Shown here: positions 46,501 through 58,500 of the stretch, in pieces | How positions within the stretch are numbered: position 1 is the stretch's first letter | How the letters are laid out: each line of letters begins with the position of its first letter | Source of the DNA: Sarcocystis neurona | Taxonomy: Eukaryota > Apicomplexa > Conoidasida > Eucoccidiorida > Sarcocystidae | Assembly (NCBI GenBank): GCA_000727475.1 | Contig: KL647296.1 | Span: 2,722,062 to 2,786,061 of the forward strand | DNA length: 64,000 bases | Reading direction: 5' to 3' | Position numbers and translations under genes: made by a program | Notes under the pieces: model-generated | What the model saw: the letters and a program-made list of their open reading frames with translations, nothing else | What the model was told of the DNA's origin: nothing | Database searches by the model: none

Positions 46501-49500
46501 CGAAGTCTCCACCAGGCGCTGCGCAGTGTCTGGGACGTCTACAAAATGATACTCGATCTGCTGCGGACGACGCCGAAGCTTGAGAGAGTCTACCACGAGA
46601 CAGCAAGACGGGCCTTTCTGTTTTGCAAGGAAAATCAGCGGCCGCAAGAGTTCAAGCGGCTCTGCGACGTGCTGCGTAGCCACTTCTCGCTCGTGGTGAA
46701 GAATAGACACAAAGAAGACTACGAAGGACTGCTGCGGCCGGACTTGCATTTGGAAACCCGCATGCTGCAGCTCGTGGTCGCGGCGGACCTGCTGCTCTGG
46801 CGAGAGTGCGCGGCCACTGCCGAGGACCTGCTCACGCTCGGACTGCACGAGTCTTTCTTCCGCACTATCCGGACGAACCAGGAGCTGTTTCACCGCAGCC
46901 GAGAGAAGCTCATGCGCTGGCTGGCGATCTACTACGAAAAAATGGCCAGGGTCACTTGGGTCGCCGAAAACTATCTCTTCCACGCCCTCGCCTGGCTCAA
47001 ACTGCTTCTCCACGTCAAGGGCTACAAAAGAAACACGGCGATACAAGATCTGCAAGCCATGGCCTCCGTCGTCGTCCTCGCGGTCCTCGCCATTCCCGTC
47101 TCTGGACTGTAAGTACACCGGGACCGGGCCGCACCGCGTTGTGTACGTACACCCCAAGAAACACAGGCGTCGTGTGTGTGGGACAGGCACAGAAAAAGAG
47201 TCCATTCATGGGGCAGTGTCTCGATGGGGTGCACGTCCACTCGAGAGGATACTGCTGCGTCGTGTGTATTACGTTCACATGCACAGAAAAGAGATTGGTG
47301 TGGGGGGTGGTGTACACAGACAGTTTCATCTGCATATCTTCCGAGCAACAGGACGCTCCGCGGCCCTCTCCATCTCCACAAATAGGCGTATATTCCGCCG
47401 TTTCTTAAATCGCTGTCGACATCAATATATACCTAATAACATTCCGCCACGTATACGCATTTCTTTGTGACCCTACATCAATATATATATATGTATAGGC
47501 TGTCCGTTGCTTTATGCGTATTTGTGTGATTCTACATCTACATATATATACATGTATAGAGAGCGAGGGAGGCATCTTGCTTCCTACATGCGTGCCCGTG
47601 TGATCGTACATATATATATACGTATAGAGGCACACCGCTGCTTTAATGCATGTGTGTGTGATCCTTTATATATGCATGTCCGTATGATTCTACAATATAT
47701 ACATATAGACGTCCCGTTACTTATATGCGTACCTATATGATCCTTCGCCGTATAAACTTGTATTTACGAAGAGAATGTGTGTACTCTTTCTCTCTATATA
47801 CATATGTATGTGTGTGTATGTGTCTCCGTATCCCCCTCTGTGTTTCTGTCCTTATGTTTGTTCGAGAAGTTTTTCGTCGTTTCCTTCTCTGGTGGTCGGC
47901 TTTTCCTCTATTTCTGTGTGTGTATATATAAAAGAGGTGTCGCAGCTACTTTCGTATGTGGGCCACCTGTATATATGTAGTATCCCTGCCCGGTGTGCCG
48001 CCGCCCATCTGCACGTTCACGTTACCAACGGGAGCGTCTGCATAGACGCACATCCTATATATATATATATGTATTTCACATATACTAATACAATGGGATA
48101 TATACACACACGCATATGTATATATACGTATGATTGTTCTGCGCCTTCCTGCACCTTCTCATATACACGTAGATGTATGCGTTTGGTGTTGGCGGCTGTG
48201 TTGGCAGTGGGGCTGCTGGTGCGGCGATGCTGCTGCTTTGCTGCTGTGTTTTTGCTGCCGCTTCTGCTGCTGCTGTTGCTTGCCCGTGTGGAGCTGCGGG
48301 ACATCCTCACGCGGTTGCTGTTGACTGCTTGCTTGGGGTGGTGCGGGCGCTTTTTTTCTGCAGAGAAAAGGAGAGAGAGGAGGGCAGCAGCGGCGTGCAG
48401 GAGACGCTGCTGTCGCCGTCCTCGGGTTCCCTCGAACAGCAGAAGCGCATGGCGATGCTCCTCGGGCACTCCACGCTTCCCACGCGCGAGGCGTTGAAAA
48501 ATGTATTATATACGAAGGATATTGTCTCTCTTGCGGATGAAAGTTGCCAGCAGCTCCTTGCTCTCGTGGAAAGTGAATTTCCTCCGCTGAAGCTCTGGTA
48601 CGACGACACAGAGACAGACCGACAGACGCAGAGACACAGGCAAACGGGGAAAAGGAAGAGAAAAGCAACTTTGTTTTCCCGTTCTTCTCTTCTTTGAAGT
48701 GATCTACACTTCGCCAATATCTAACACGCCGGCCACACACACACTCCTCTGTGTAACTAACAGAGACAGGGGCACACACATCTGCACGCGCATGTTGTGC
48801 TCTTCTCTCTATATATATCTATATATATGTGTGTATCTATATACGTATTTATATATATACCCTGGGTTCACATATATATGAACGTAGACTCACAGCGGTA
48901 CTTGCGAGGAGGAACTCCATATACGTACATCTACATGTGTACACATATATGCATATGCGCGTCTCTAGAGAGAGAGAGGAAGACAAAAAGTATATTAACG
49001 TATACGTATGTAGAAGACTCCTATATATGTATATATGTATATGTATGCCTCGCTCTCTTACTGTGTAATGCCCATGTGTTTCTCTACAAACGCATTCGTA
49101 GTCGTACATACCAGTACGTAGAGATGCGAAATTGTATACGTAAAGGCACATGCATATATATATATATGCGTACATATATATGTGTATCTGGATATGTAAT
49201 GCAGGTGTACGCGCAGATGAGCACCTGGACCTCTCTATATGCACATGTGTTGTATGTATATATATATATGTATGAATGCATGTGTGTGTATACATTCACA
49301 TGTACAGGACGTGGGTAACTGCGCGTCAGTACGTGTGGACGTACACACATCCTCTTGCTTCTGTGTACGTGTTATGCTGTTTTTCTATACAGGTATATTT
49401 GCGCGCGCTTGTACACATGTATATGGATACACATACGTGTATATATATATGTGTATTTGTAAATATCGGTAGGTATGAGTATGGCAGTTGCTGTGCATGC

Positions 49501-52500
49501 CTGCGTATATTACTGTGTGGCTGCGCGACGGACAGGCGTCGGCAGCTGTTTCTGCGAGAGTTTGACGTTGCTCTTCCTGGGAGGGACTTCTTTTCGTCTC
49601 TTTTTCTGTGTTCTCTCTCAACGTTTGGGTACATTTGTGTAGCCGGCAATTTGGTGGGTTTCCTTTTCTTTCTCCGTCTTCCTTCTGTGTCTCTCTTCGT
49701 GCGGCCGTAGCTGGCAGTTCGGTGAGTTTTCTTTCTGTTTTCTGTCTTGCGGGTGTATGTACCGCTGCTTTTCATTCTCTCTCCTTTTCTCCTGTCTTGT
49801 CCTTTTGGTGAACGTACACCTGGCGGTTTGGGGAGGGTCTTTCTGTTTCTCTCCTCTGTCTCGCTTCTTTCCGGTGTACGTACAGCTGGCGGTTTGTGTC
49901 TGTGGACGCCAGAGTCCTCACTACCGCGCGTCCACGTGTGTTTGTGTAGTAGTATATGTCTTGGACTTCTTGTTTTGAATACAAGTGAGTGTGTCTCGGC
50001 GACTCGGATCTTCTTTATTTTCGTTCGTGCCTTTTTTTCTGCGTCTCTTTGACCAGAAAAATTGGGATGAAGAGTCATCCACATGTGTATATATGTGGGA
50101 GGAGAGCTGTATACGCTGGCCAATGGGAGAAAGTGAGTCTTGCTGTGAAGTATTTTCTTCTGCATTTTTTCCTTCGCGTCTGTCTTCGTGTGTGTTTTCT
50201 TTGTCCGCAGTTCGTTGTGTGAGCCGCTGCTGGAGCGCATCGCGAAGAACCCGTCGCTGGAGCCGTACGTGGGTCCTCTGAAGCGGGTGATTTTTCACAA
50301 ACTCATTTTTCAGCTGTCTCGGGTCTATGCGACACTTTCGATAAAACACTTCACGACCCACATCTGCACAAACGCCTTCCTCCCCTGGTCCGAGGCCGAG
50401 AAACTCTTCGTCGCACTGGTGCAGCAGCAGCAGCAGCAGGCCGCGTTGCTGGCGCAGCAGCAGCTCGCAGGAGGCGGGGGCGCAGCAGGAGCAGGCCTAC
50501 TGGCCGGTGCAGGAGCGGCAGCAGCAGCGGGAACGGCAGCAGCAGCAGGGGCAGCAGCGGCAGGCGCTGCAGCGGGACACCTCATCACCGGGGGAGCCCC
50601 GGGGGTTCTTTGCATTCGGCTCGACTACGCAACGAGCGCAATTCTCTTCGAAACGCCTGAAGCTGCTGCTGCGAATATTCTCAAGCATCAGTTGGCCAAT
50701 CTTGCCAAACATATCGATAAGTAAGAAAGCCGGGGAAAAGAGAAAATGAGGACAGAAGCGCAGTCCTCGAATTAGAGAGAGAAAGTTAACAGAAAGTGAG
50801 GCAGAGATACGTACACAGAGACGGACGGGAAAAGAGAGACAAAAGGAAATGGTGGAAGAGAAAGGAGAGAAAAACAGTCGCCACACACAATAAAGTGTGC
50901 GTCTCTTCAGGATGAAGTTATGTAGTTAAATATTAGATACAAATATGAGGTACGTATCCATACATATATTTGTACCGCTATATATATGACCACGTATATT
51001 TGATGTGCAGGAAAAATGAGGGAAATGTACATAGAACGTATTTATACATCTCTCTCGCTATATACGTATATGTGAGTGTGGTGTAGGTTGTGTGAGTGTG
51101 TATATATATATATATGTATGTATGCCCATTATGTATGTATATATATGTATAGAACACCGATATATATATACACAAACGTGTATATATTGTATATGCGTGG
51201 AGGTAGAAATTTTCAGGACGCAGAGGAAGAGATGGAGAGAGAGGACCACTTCTCCACTCTCTGCTCCTTTTCTGCTCTCTTCATATATATCTGCTGCATA
51301 TATATATATATATGGATATGTACGTATATGTGTTATCAACGCACCACCAAATATCCACGTATATATATATATATGGTGATGCGGTGGTTTCGTCGTGATG
51401 CCTACAAGCATGTGTACATAGGCACACATTCACGTATCTGTCTTTAACGTTTTCTGTACGCCTTTCTATCATTTTCTCTGTGTGTATAACCAACTTTCTT
51501 CATCGCTTGGGAAATCTGCATGTGGAACTTCCGTTTTCTGCCTTCGCTTTCGTTGTCGTGGACATGTGTAAGGTGGAGGACCGTTGTGTGTTTGTGTGTG
51601 TGTCTGTGTGTCAGTTCTCCTGCGTCATGTGGAAATCTGCATTTCTTTGTCAGTCTTCGCCTCTATTCCATGCGCCCGAGTTCTCCAGTCGTTTTCTTCC
51701 CGTTTTTCTCCGGCTTCTTCTTCACTTCGACAGTCTTCTTTTGTCAGGCCCACTTTTTTTAGGGGGAGAAAACAGCGGGGAAGACTGGCAACGGGTCACC
51801 GTCCCTCCTGTACACCACGAAAATGACACTCGTACTTTGTGGACTTCTCTCTGTTTGTGTCTTTCTGTTTGTCGTTCTCTCCCATCTTGTCCTCCCCCGC
51901 TCTCTTTCGCTACGTCACATTCTCTCCGGTCCTCTGCTGCTGCTGCTGCACGCCTTTTGTATCTCTTTTTCACCCCACCAGGAGAACCCGTTTGTAAGGG
52001 TTTGAGCTCTCTTTCATATGTGTGTCACGTTGCGCGCATGCGTCTACGAATCACCGACTTACTCTCGTTATTCGTTCTCTGTGTGGAAGACCTAGTTTTT
52101 CCTGTTCTACACATGCGTGTACTCCCATATATATATTTGTGCTGTGTATGTTTCTGTGTGTATATATGTATGTGTATATTGCGCCGCAGAGCACTGCACA
52201 TGATCGCCCCCGGACAATCGCCCGAGGAAAGGCTGGAGCGACGAGTATTTATCGACGAACTGCCAAGTCGGCTTGAGGCGGAAACAAAACGGATGGCGGA
52301 ACGCACGCGGATTACCCACTCCCGAAGGTTGGAGAAGCAGGAAGAGCAGCAGCGCGTGGAGGAAGAACGAAGAAGAAGAGAAGCCGAGCAGCGACGCGTT
52401 GAAGAAAAACAAGGTGCGATAGACTTTCCCCGATACATCCCAGCCGGCGGGAAGGGCGAACGGGAGCAGGTGGAAGAAGGGGAAGGAAAATGTAATTTAT

Positions 52501-55500
52501 AGTCTCCCTATATATGTATATGAATACGGAGAAGTGTACGCTTCACTCTCCCCGTATATATACGTATGTGTGTGTACATGGAAAATTTACTTCGCATTTT
52601 CTCTCTCTCTGTCTCTGCCTGCATATATACGTGGAGAATGTCGTTTCTATTCTTCCTGGGTCGCTTCCCCTCTACATGTAGATGTATGTGTGTGTACACG
52701 TGGTGGGCATGTGTGTGCCGTCGAGGGGGGGGAGGAGAAGAGAAACTGCAGTCAAGAGGAGGTTTATAAAGAGGCGATTTCTATGGATATTTGCGTCTTC
52801 AGTAGTCGAAAAGTCCATTTGTTTGTCTGTCTCCCGTCCCCCTTCTGTTTTTCTGCCTCTCTGTCCGCCTTGTATAGGGATGACTCTGTCACTACGTATA
52901 TATGTGTATCTGCATGTATGTCTGTCTGCCCGTGTAAAACTGGGGGAGAAACAGCGAAGAGAAAATAAAAGTTCAGCAGCAGCGCAGAGAAGAAGAAGCA
53001 CCACTGGGGGACACAGGAAGGGAACGTCCGCTTCCTCAGGCAGCGAGAGAGATGGGGAAATTTGCGTGGTGATTTGTGTCTCTCTCTGTGTCTCGCCCGT
53101 CGCACGCCGTGTCTCATTATGTCTGTGTCTTTGTCCCGCTGTCTCTCAATCTGTACACGTGTATGTGTATGCAGAACGCCTCAACAATCTATGTGTATGT
53201 CTCCCTATGTTTTGTGTGTAATATGTAGCTGCCCTGCTCTTAATAACGAGGCCGTGCGCGAAGAAATGAGTCCTGGGGTGGGGTGAGACTTGTTGTGAGA
53301 GCAACTTCTTCTCTACATGTATGCACCGAGGAATTTTCGTCTATACATATATATATATGTGTATGTATACGCAAAGTGTAGATAGAAGTATCTGTTTATG
53401 TGTCTATCTGTATCAGCTGTAAAGATACATTACCGTATATATACATGTACACGCATGTATATTTCCGTTGAGATACGTGCTTGCAGTAGTAATAGTATAT
53501 ACTTCTGGCATGCATGTGCGTGTATGTGACTCTCTGTATGTGCGTAATTTTTTGCGACTGGTCTTTGGGTCTGCGGACCCACCAGAGCAGCGCGTACGCC
53601 TATTGTTGCCGTGGCGGTGACGTGGGGGAGAGGAGGGGCGGTCCATCTCCGCCCTTTTTCCTGTCTTCATCTCTCTGTCTGCCTGTGTGTATGTGTATGT
53701 GTGTCTCTTGCGCCCTTGTTATCCGTTGGCGGTGCCCCCTGCTGCTCTTTCTTTTTTTTCTTCTACGACGCGCAGAGCGCGAACGAAGGGAGGAAGCGAC
53801 GCGCCGACGTGAGGAGAGACGCATGCAGCAAGAGAAAATCAAACAGCGCAGCGAAACGGCAGCGCAGATGTTGGAGGAGATCAAAAAGATCGGAGGAAAG
53901 GCTTCCAGCACTATTCTTATCAAGGGAAAACAACTCGGAGAAATTAACATTGACGACGTGCTGCAGGGCAACGTTGATTACGACGATCTAGAACGCGCGC
54001 AGCTCATGCAGCTCAACAAGGTAAACATCTACAGGGAAGGAGCAGGAAAAGCAGCAACAGGAGCAGGAAAAGCAGCACCAACAACAGCGGCAGGGGGAAA
54101 AGAGCAACAGCAACAGGAGCAGGAAGAGTAACAGGAACAGCAGCAGAGAAAGCAGCACCCGTAGCAGCAGCAACAGGAGCAGACTCTGCGAAGAGAGCAG
54201 ATGCTGTAGGACGGAGCCAGAAGCAGCAGTAGCAGGGGAAGCAGCTGCAGGAGCAGTAGACGCAAGGACGACAGAAGCAGGAAGAGTAGCAGCAGGGCAA
54301 CAGCAGCCATCTGCAGCAGCAGCGGTAGCAGTAGCAGGAGCAACAGGAAAGCTGCGACTACCGAAGCAGCCGCAGCACCTGTACAGGCTGAAGACGGAAG
54401 GGGAGGAAAGGAGAGATATTTTCCGTAGAACTTTGTGACGCGCAGAGGCACTGCACGAATTTACAGCCTCTCAAGAAACATCTGCTGTGGGTTGACTTTA
54501 CGTCAACTTTGTATATGCGGGCGCTCGTATATATATACATATCTTTGTATCCGTATCTTTCACTGTATATGAGTGTTTTCGAGAATATATATATATATAT
54601 ATATATCTCACGTTTACAGATGTGTATGTATACATTCACGTGTATATATATGTATGTATATTAGATACCTATACCGTAGAACTGAATGCGTATGTATGTG
54701 TGTGTATATATATATATAATGTATATATATATAATACGCGCCGGCTTGTGAGCGTATATTGATGAAATGTTTCCACACAGAGAATGGCTCTGCATGCGCT
54801 CTTACAGATAGGTGACCCCACATATATATCTATATACGCATAGATAGATAGCGCCATACATATATACATAGATAGTGCCATATATATACATATGTGTGCG
54901 CGTGTGTGCGCATGTTGGCATGCGTCACTGCAGCATTTTGCTGCGTAAAGGTCTGCAGGGCTGTGTATACATATATATGTGTGTGTACATCTATGTGAAT
55001 ATGTTGCTGTGTCTTTCTTTTTCTGTCTCTTCGTCACCAGGAGGTCGGCGCATGCGTATACGTATAAAGACAGATATACACATGTAGTGCTACATTGTAT
55101 AGTACACATGTATATGAATCTCTCTTCTTCGTTCTCTGTCTCTCTCTATGCAGTACGTGGGAGAGCATGCGTATACGTCAAGACGTATACATATATGTAT
55201 ATATATATGTCTAGCTTTGCAGACATATAAAACTATAGATGTGCATGTGTGTGTGTGTGTACGAGTGCGCTTCCCACATGTGCTGTGTAGACGAAACTCT
55301 GTGTAGAGAAGTATATGCGCAGGTGTGTGGAAAAAGGTGGACCTCCGGCGACGACTCTTTCTTCTGTTGCGTTGACAATTTTCAGGAGAAGCTGGCGAGA
55401 CAGAGACAACGGCGACAGAACTACCGGCGCGTGTGTCACTTCATTCGTGCTTGTAGAGAAGAGGAGCTGCCGCTGCTGATGCGCTGGCAGGAGGAAACTC

Positions 55501-58500
55501 TGGCGCACGACACGCAGATTCTCCTTGACATGCAAAACAAACATGACGAAGGTCTGTCCCGTGTGCTCTGTCATCGCTGCTGCTGTTGCTGCTCTGCTCG
55601 GCTGCTGCCGTCGCCTCTCGCTGCTGCGGTTGCTGCTCTCTGGCTGCTCTGCTGCTGCAGTGACTGCTGCTGCCAGGCTTGTTTTTGTGCGTCTCATGTT
55701 GCAGCACTTCAAAACCGCCATACGTACATATTCATGTGTCCGTCTCTGGGTGCAAGTACGCGTGTATATATATATATATATATATGTCGGTTTGATTGCA
55801 TGTACAGAGACTGTGCCTCTGTGTATCACACTCCTCCTTATGTGTGTGTGTACACGTATACACAGGTGGCATATATGTACATTTGTATGTATTATGCATG
55901 TATGTGTAGGTGGTGTACATGTACGTATATGTGTGTGTGTATATGCGCATTCATCCATACATGTGTGCATGCATTTATGCGTCTTGACTGTGTAGAAACA
56001 GTCTCTATCTTAGTAGTAGCGGGCGGTGTGGGGTGCTGCTGCTGCTTTGCTGTCGTTCGTTTGCAGCTGTTCATCTGCTGCCGCGTCCGCGTGTGTGCTG
56101 CTCTCCCGGTGCTCTTGGCATGGCACATCTGGTGGTGCTGCATTTGTTGTTGCTCTGGCGTCCCTGCTGAGACGTCTGTTTTCCCTTCTTTACACGAGAG
56201 GGGCAGCGTTTTTTCCGCGCTGCTGCTGCTTTTGTGCTAGCCTGCAGACGCATTTCCTGCTGCTGCTGCTCCCACCGTCGCAGTTGCATGCGTGACGTAC
56301 TGTGGTCGCTGCTGCTGCTGCTGCGGTTCTGCAGTCGCCTCTGCATGCGAGACATCAGTGCGTCCTGCTCGTTCCGCTGTTGCTGCTGTTACTCTGGCGT
56401 GCATAACAACAGTATATACGGGCTGTTTTGTTGTTACAGTTGCCGCTGCTGCTGGTGCTGCTTCTGCTGCTGCCGTTGCAGCAGTGTGTCGGGTTGGTTT
56501 GCTGCTTTGCTAGTGTGACTGCAGTAACAGCAGTCGCTGTCACTGCTGCTGCTGCTGCGGTTGCCGCTGCTGCTGTTGTTGCATGCATTGTTGCAACAGT
56601 GTGTAATGCGCGTTTTCTGCTGCTGTTGTTGCAGCGGCGCTTGGTGCCGCGCTGCGCCGAATCATGTGCTGCTGCCGACGAGCTGCTGCGTTTTTTTTCC
56701 ATGCGACGCAGAACACAAGGCAGCGTTTGAAGCGGCGTTGGAAGAGAAGCAAGTTTTCGAGGTAATTAAACAAGACAAGGAAGCCTGGGTCGCTGCGCGG
56801 CTGAAGGAGAGACAGGAGGAGTTCGAGCAGCAGGCGCAGCAGCAGAGGGAGAGGCTGACGGAGCAGCTGAAGCAGCAGAAAATTCAGCGTGCCCGCGTCC
56901 GCAAGGAAGAGCATTTGAAGAAACTCAAACTTGAAGCAGAAAGGAAGAGGATGGAGGAAGAGCAGAAAGTAAGAGAAACTTAAATTCTCGCTGCGTGTGC
57001 GGCCCAAGATGATCTATATATATCCTCTGGTCACCACATATATATATATATTGTTTCATATATGTGTACACATATATGCAGATGTAAGCATTTCTGTTTA
57101 GAATCTATCTTTATATATATATATATATAGGTACACAGATGTACAGAGGAAGGTGTCTGTGTGTATTATCTCTATCTAGGTGTATACACATATGTGTATA
57201 TATATGTACACATACATGTGTATGGGTGCATACGCCCTGTGTATTTTATGATGTCTCTCTCTGTCTCTGTACAGATATGTACCAGTGTACAGGTGTATAC
57301 AAATACAAGCATCTGGATTTACTACTTTTCTGCTGGGGTAGAACTTTTTATACGGTATATCACCACGCACATCTCTGGTCGCCATATATATAGAGAGATA
57401 CATACGTATGTATATATATATATATATATATGTGCGTATGTATCTCTCTCTATATATGAGTGACGTTCTTTGTTTATACATGTGTACACGTTACGGGTAG
57501 TGTGTACATGCCATCACCGCACACACATCTTCTGTGGTCGCCGTTCTGTACATATATATATATATGTATGTACATTGTGTGTGTGTGTATCTCTCTCTCA
57601 TTGTACATGTATGCGACTTCCTGTTTTTATGCATGTGTACGCACATAGGGATAGGTGCGAGGGTGACCTGCGTTTCTTCTTTTTCACGGGAAAACAGTCT
57701 TGCTGATAGCTTCCATACTTTTCCCCACGAGTACTGACTTTTTTCTCAGCGCTACCTGGAGCAAATGGAGAAGAAGAGACAAGAAGAAGAGGCGAAGGCC
57801 CGGCGTCTCGCCGAACAAGCGGAGAGACAAATGCAGCGGGAACTCGAGGTCGAGGTAAATTGATCTTTATGTCCCTATACATATCTATATGTATACTGCA
57901 ATCGTGTGTGCGATTCTACACTACCTGTATACGTCCGACGTGGATGTGGCGGCATACGTGCACTTTTAGATATATAAACACACGCCTGTGTCGCGTACAG
58001 AGGCGCAGAGAATGAGTGGAAAGCAAGTAGTAGCCGTACGGATGTGTATGTGTGTGTGTCTATATATCCCTGTGTATATACGTGGAATTTTTTGTATTCT
58101 GGGCATGCATGTGAACGACTGCTCTCCTTTTCTTCTCGGGTGTCTGCACATACTTGTCTCTGCCTCGTTCTCTGTATATGTCTCTGTGCATGCCTGTGCA
58201 TGTGACATACAAGTCCACCCGCTCATATACGTATTTATATCGATACGTAGTGAAGAGTGTGTATATACGTGTATGTGTGTGTGTATATATATATATATAT
58301 AACAGGAGTCTAAGTATACGTGTGTGTATAAATGTGTACGTACTGGTACGTAGTAGTGAGGAGTGTACATGCTTGTGACTTTGTATGTGTTTTGTATGAA
58401 GCCAGATGTCAGCATGCAGCAAATACGTGGAATTACGTGTGTGGGAGTGTGCGGCACCTCCTGCTCCGGCGGGAAAAGAAAAGAAGAGATGTCGCTCATT

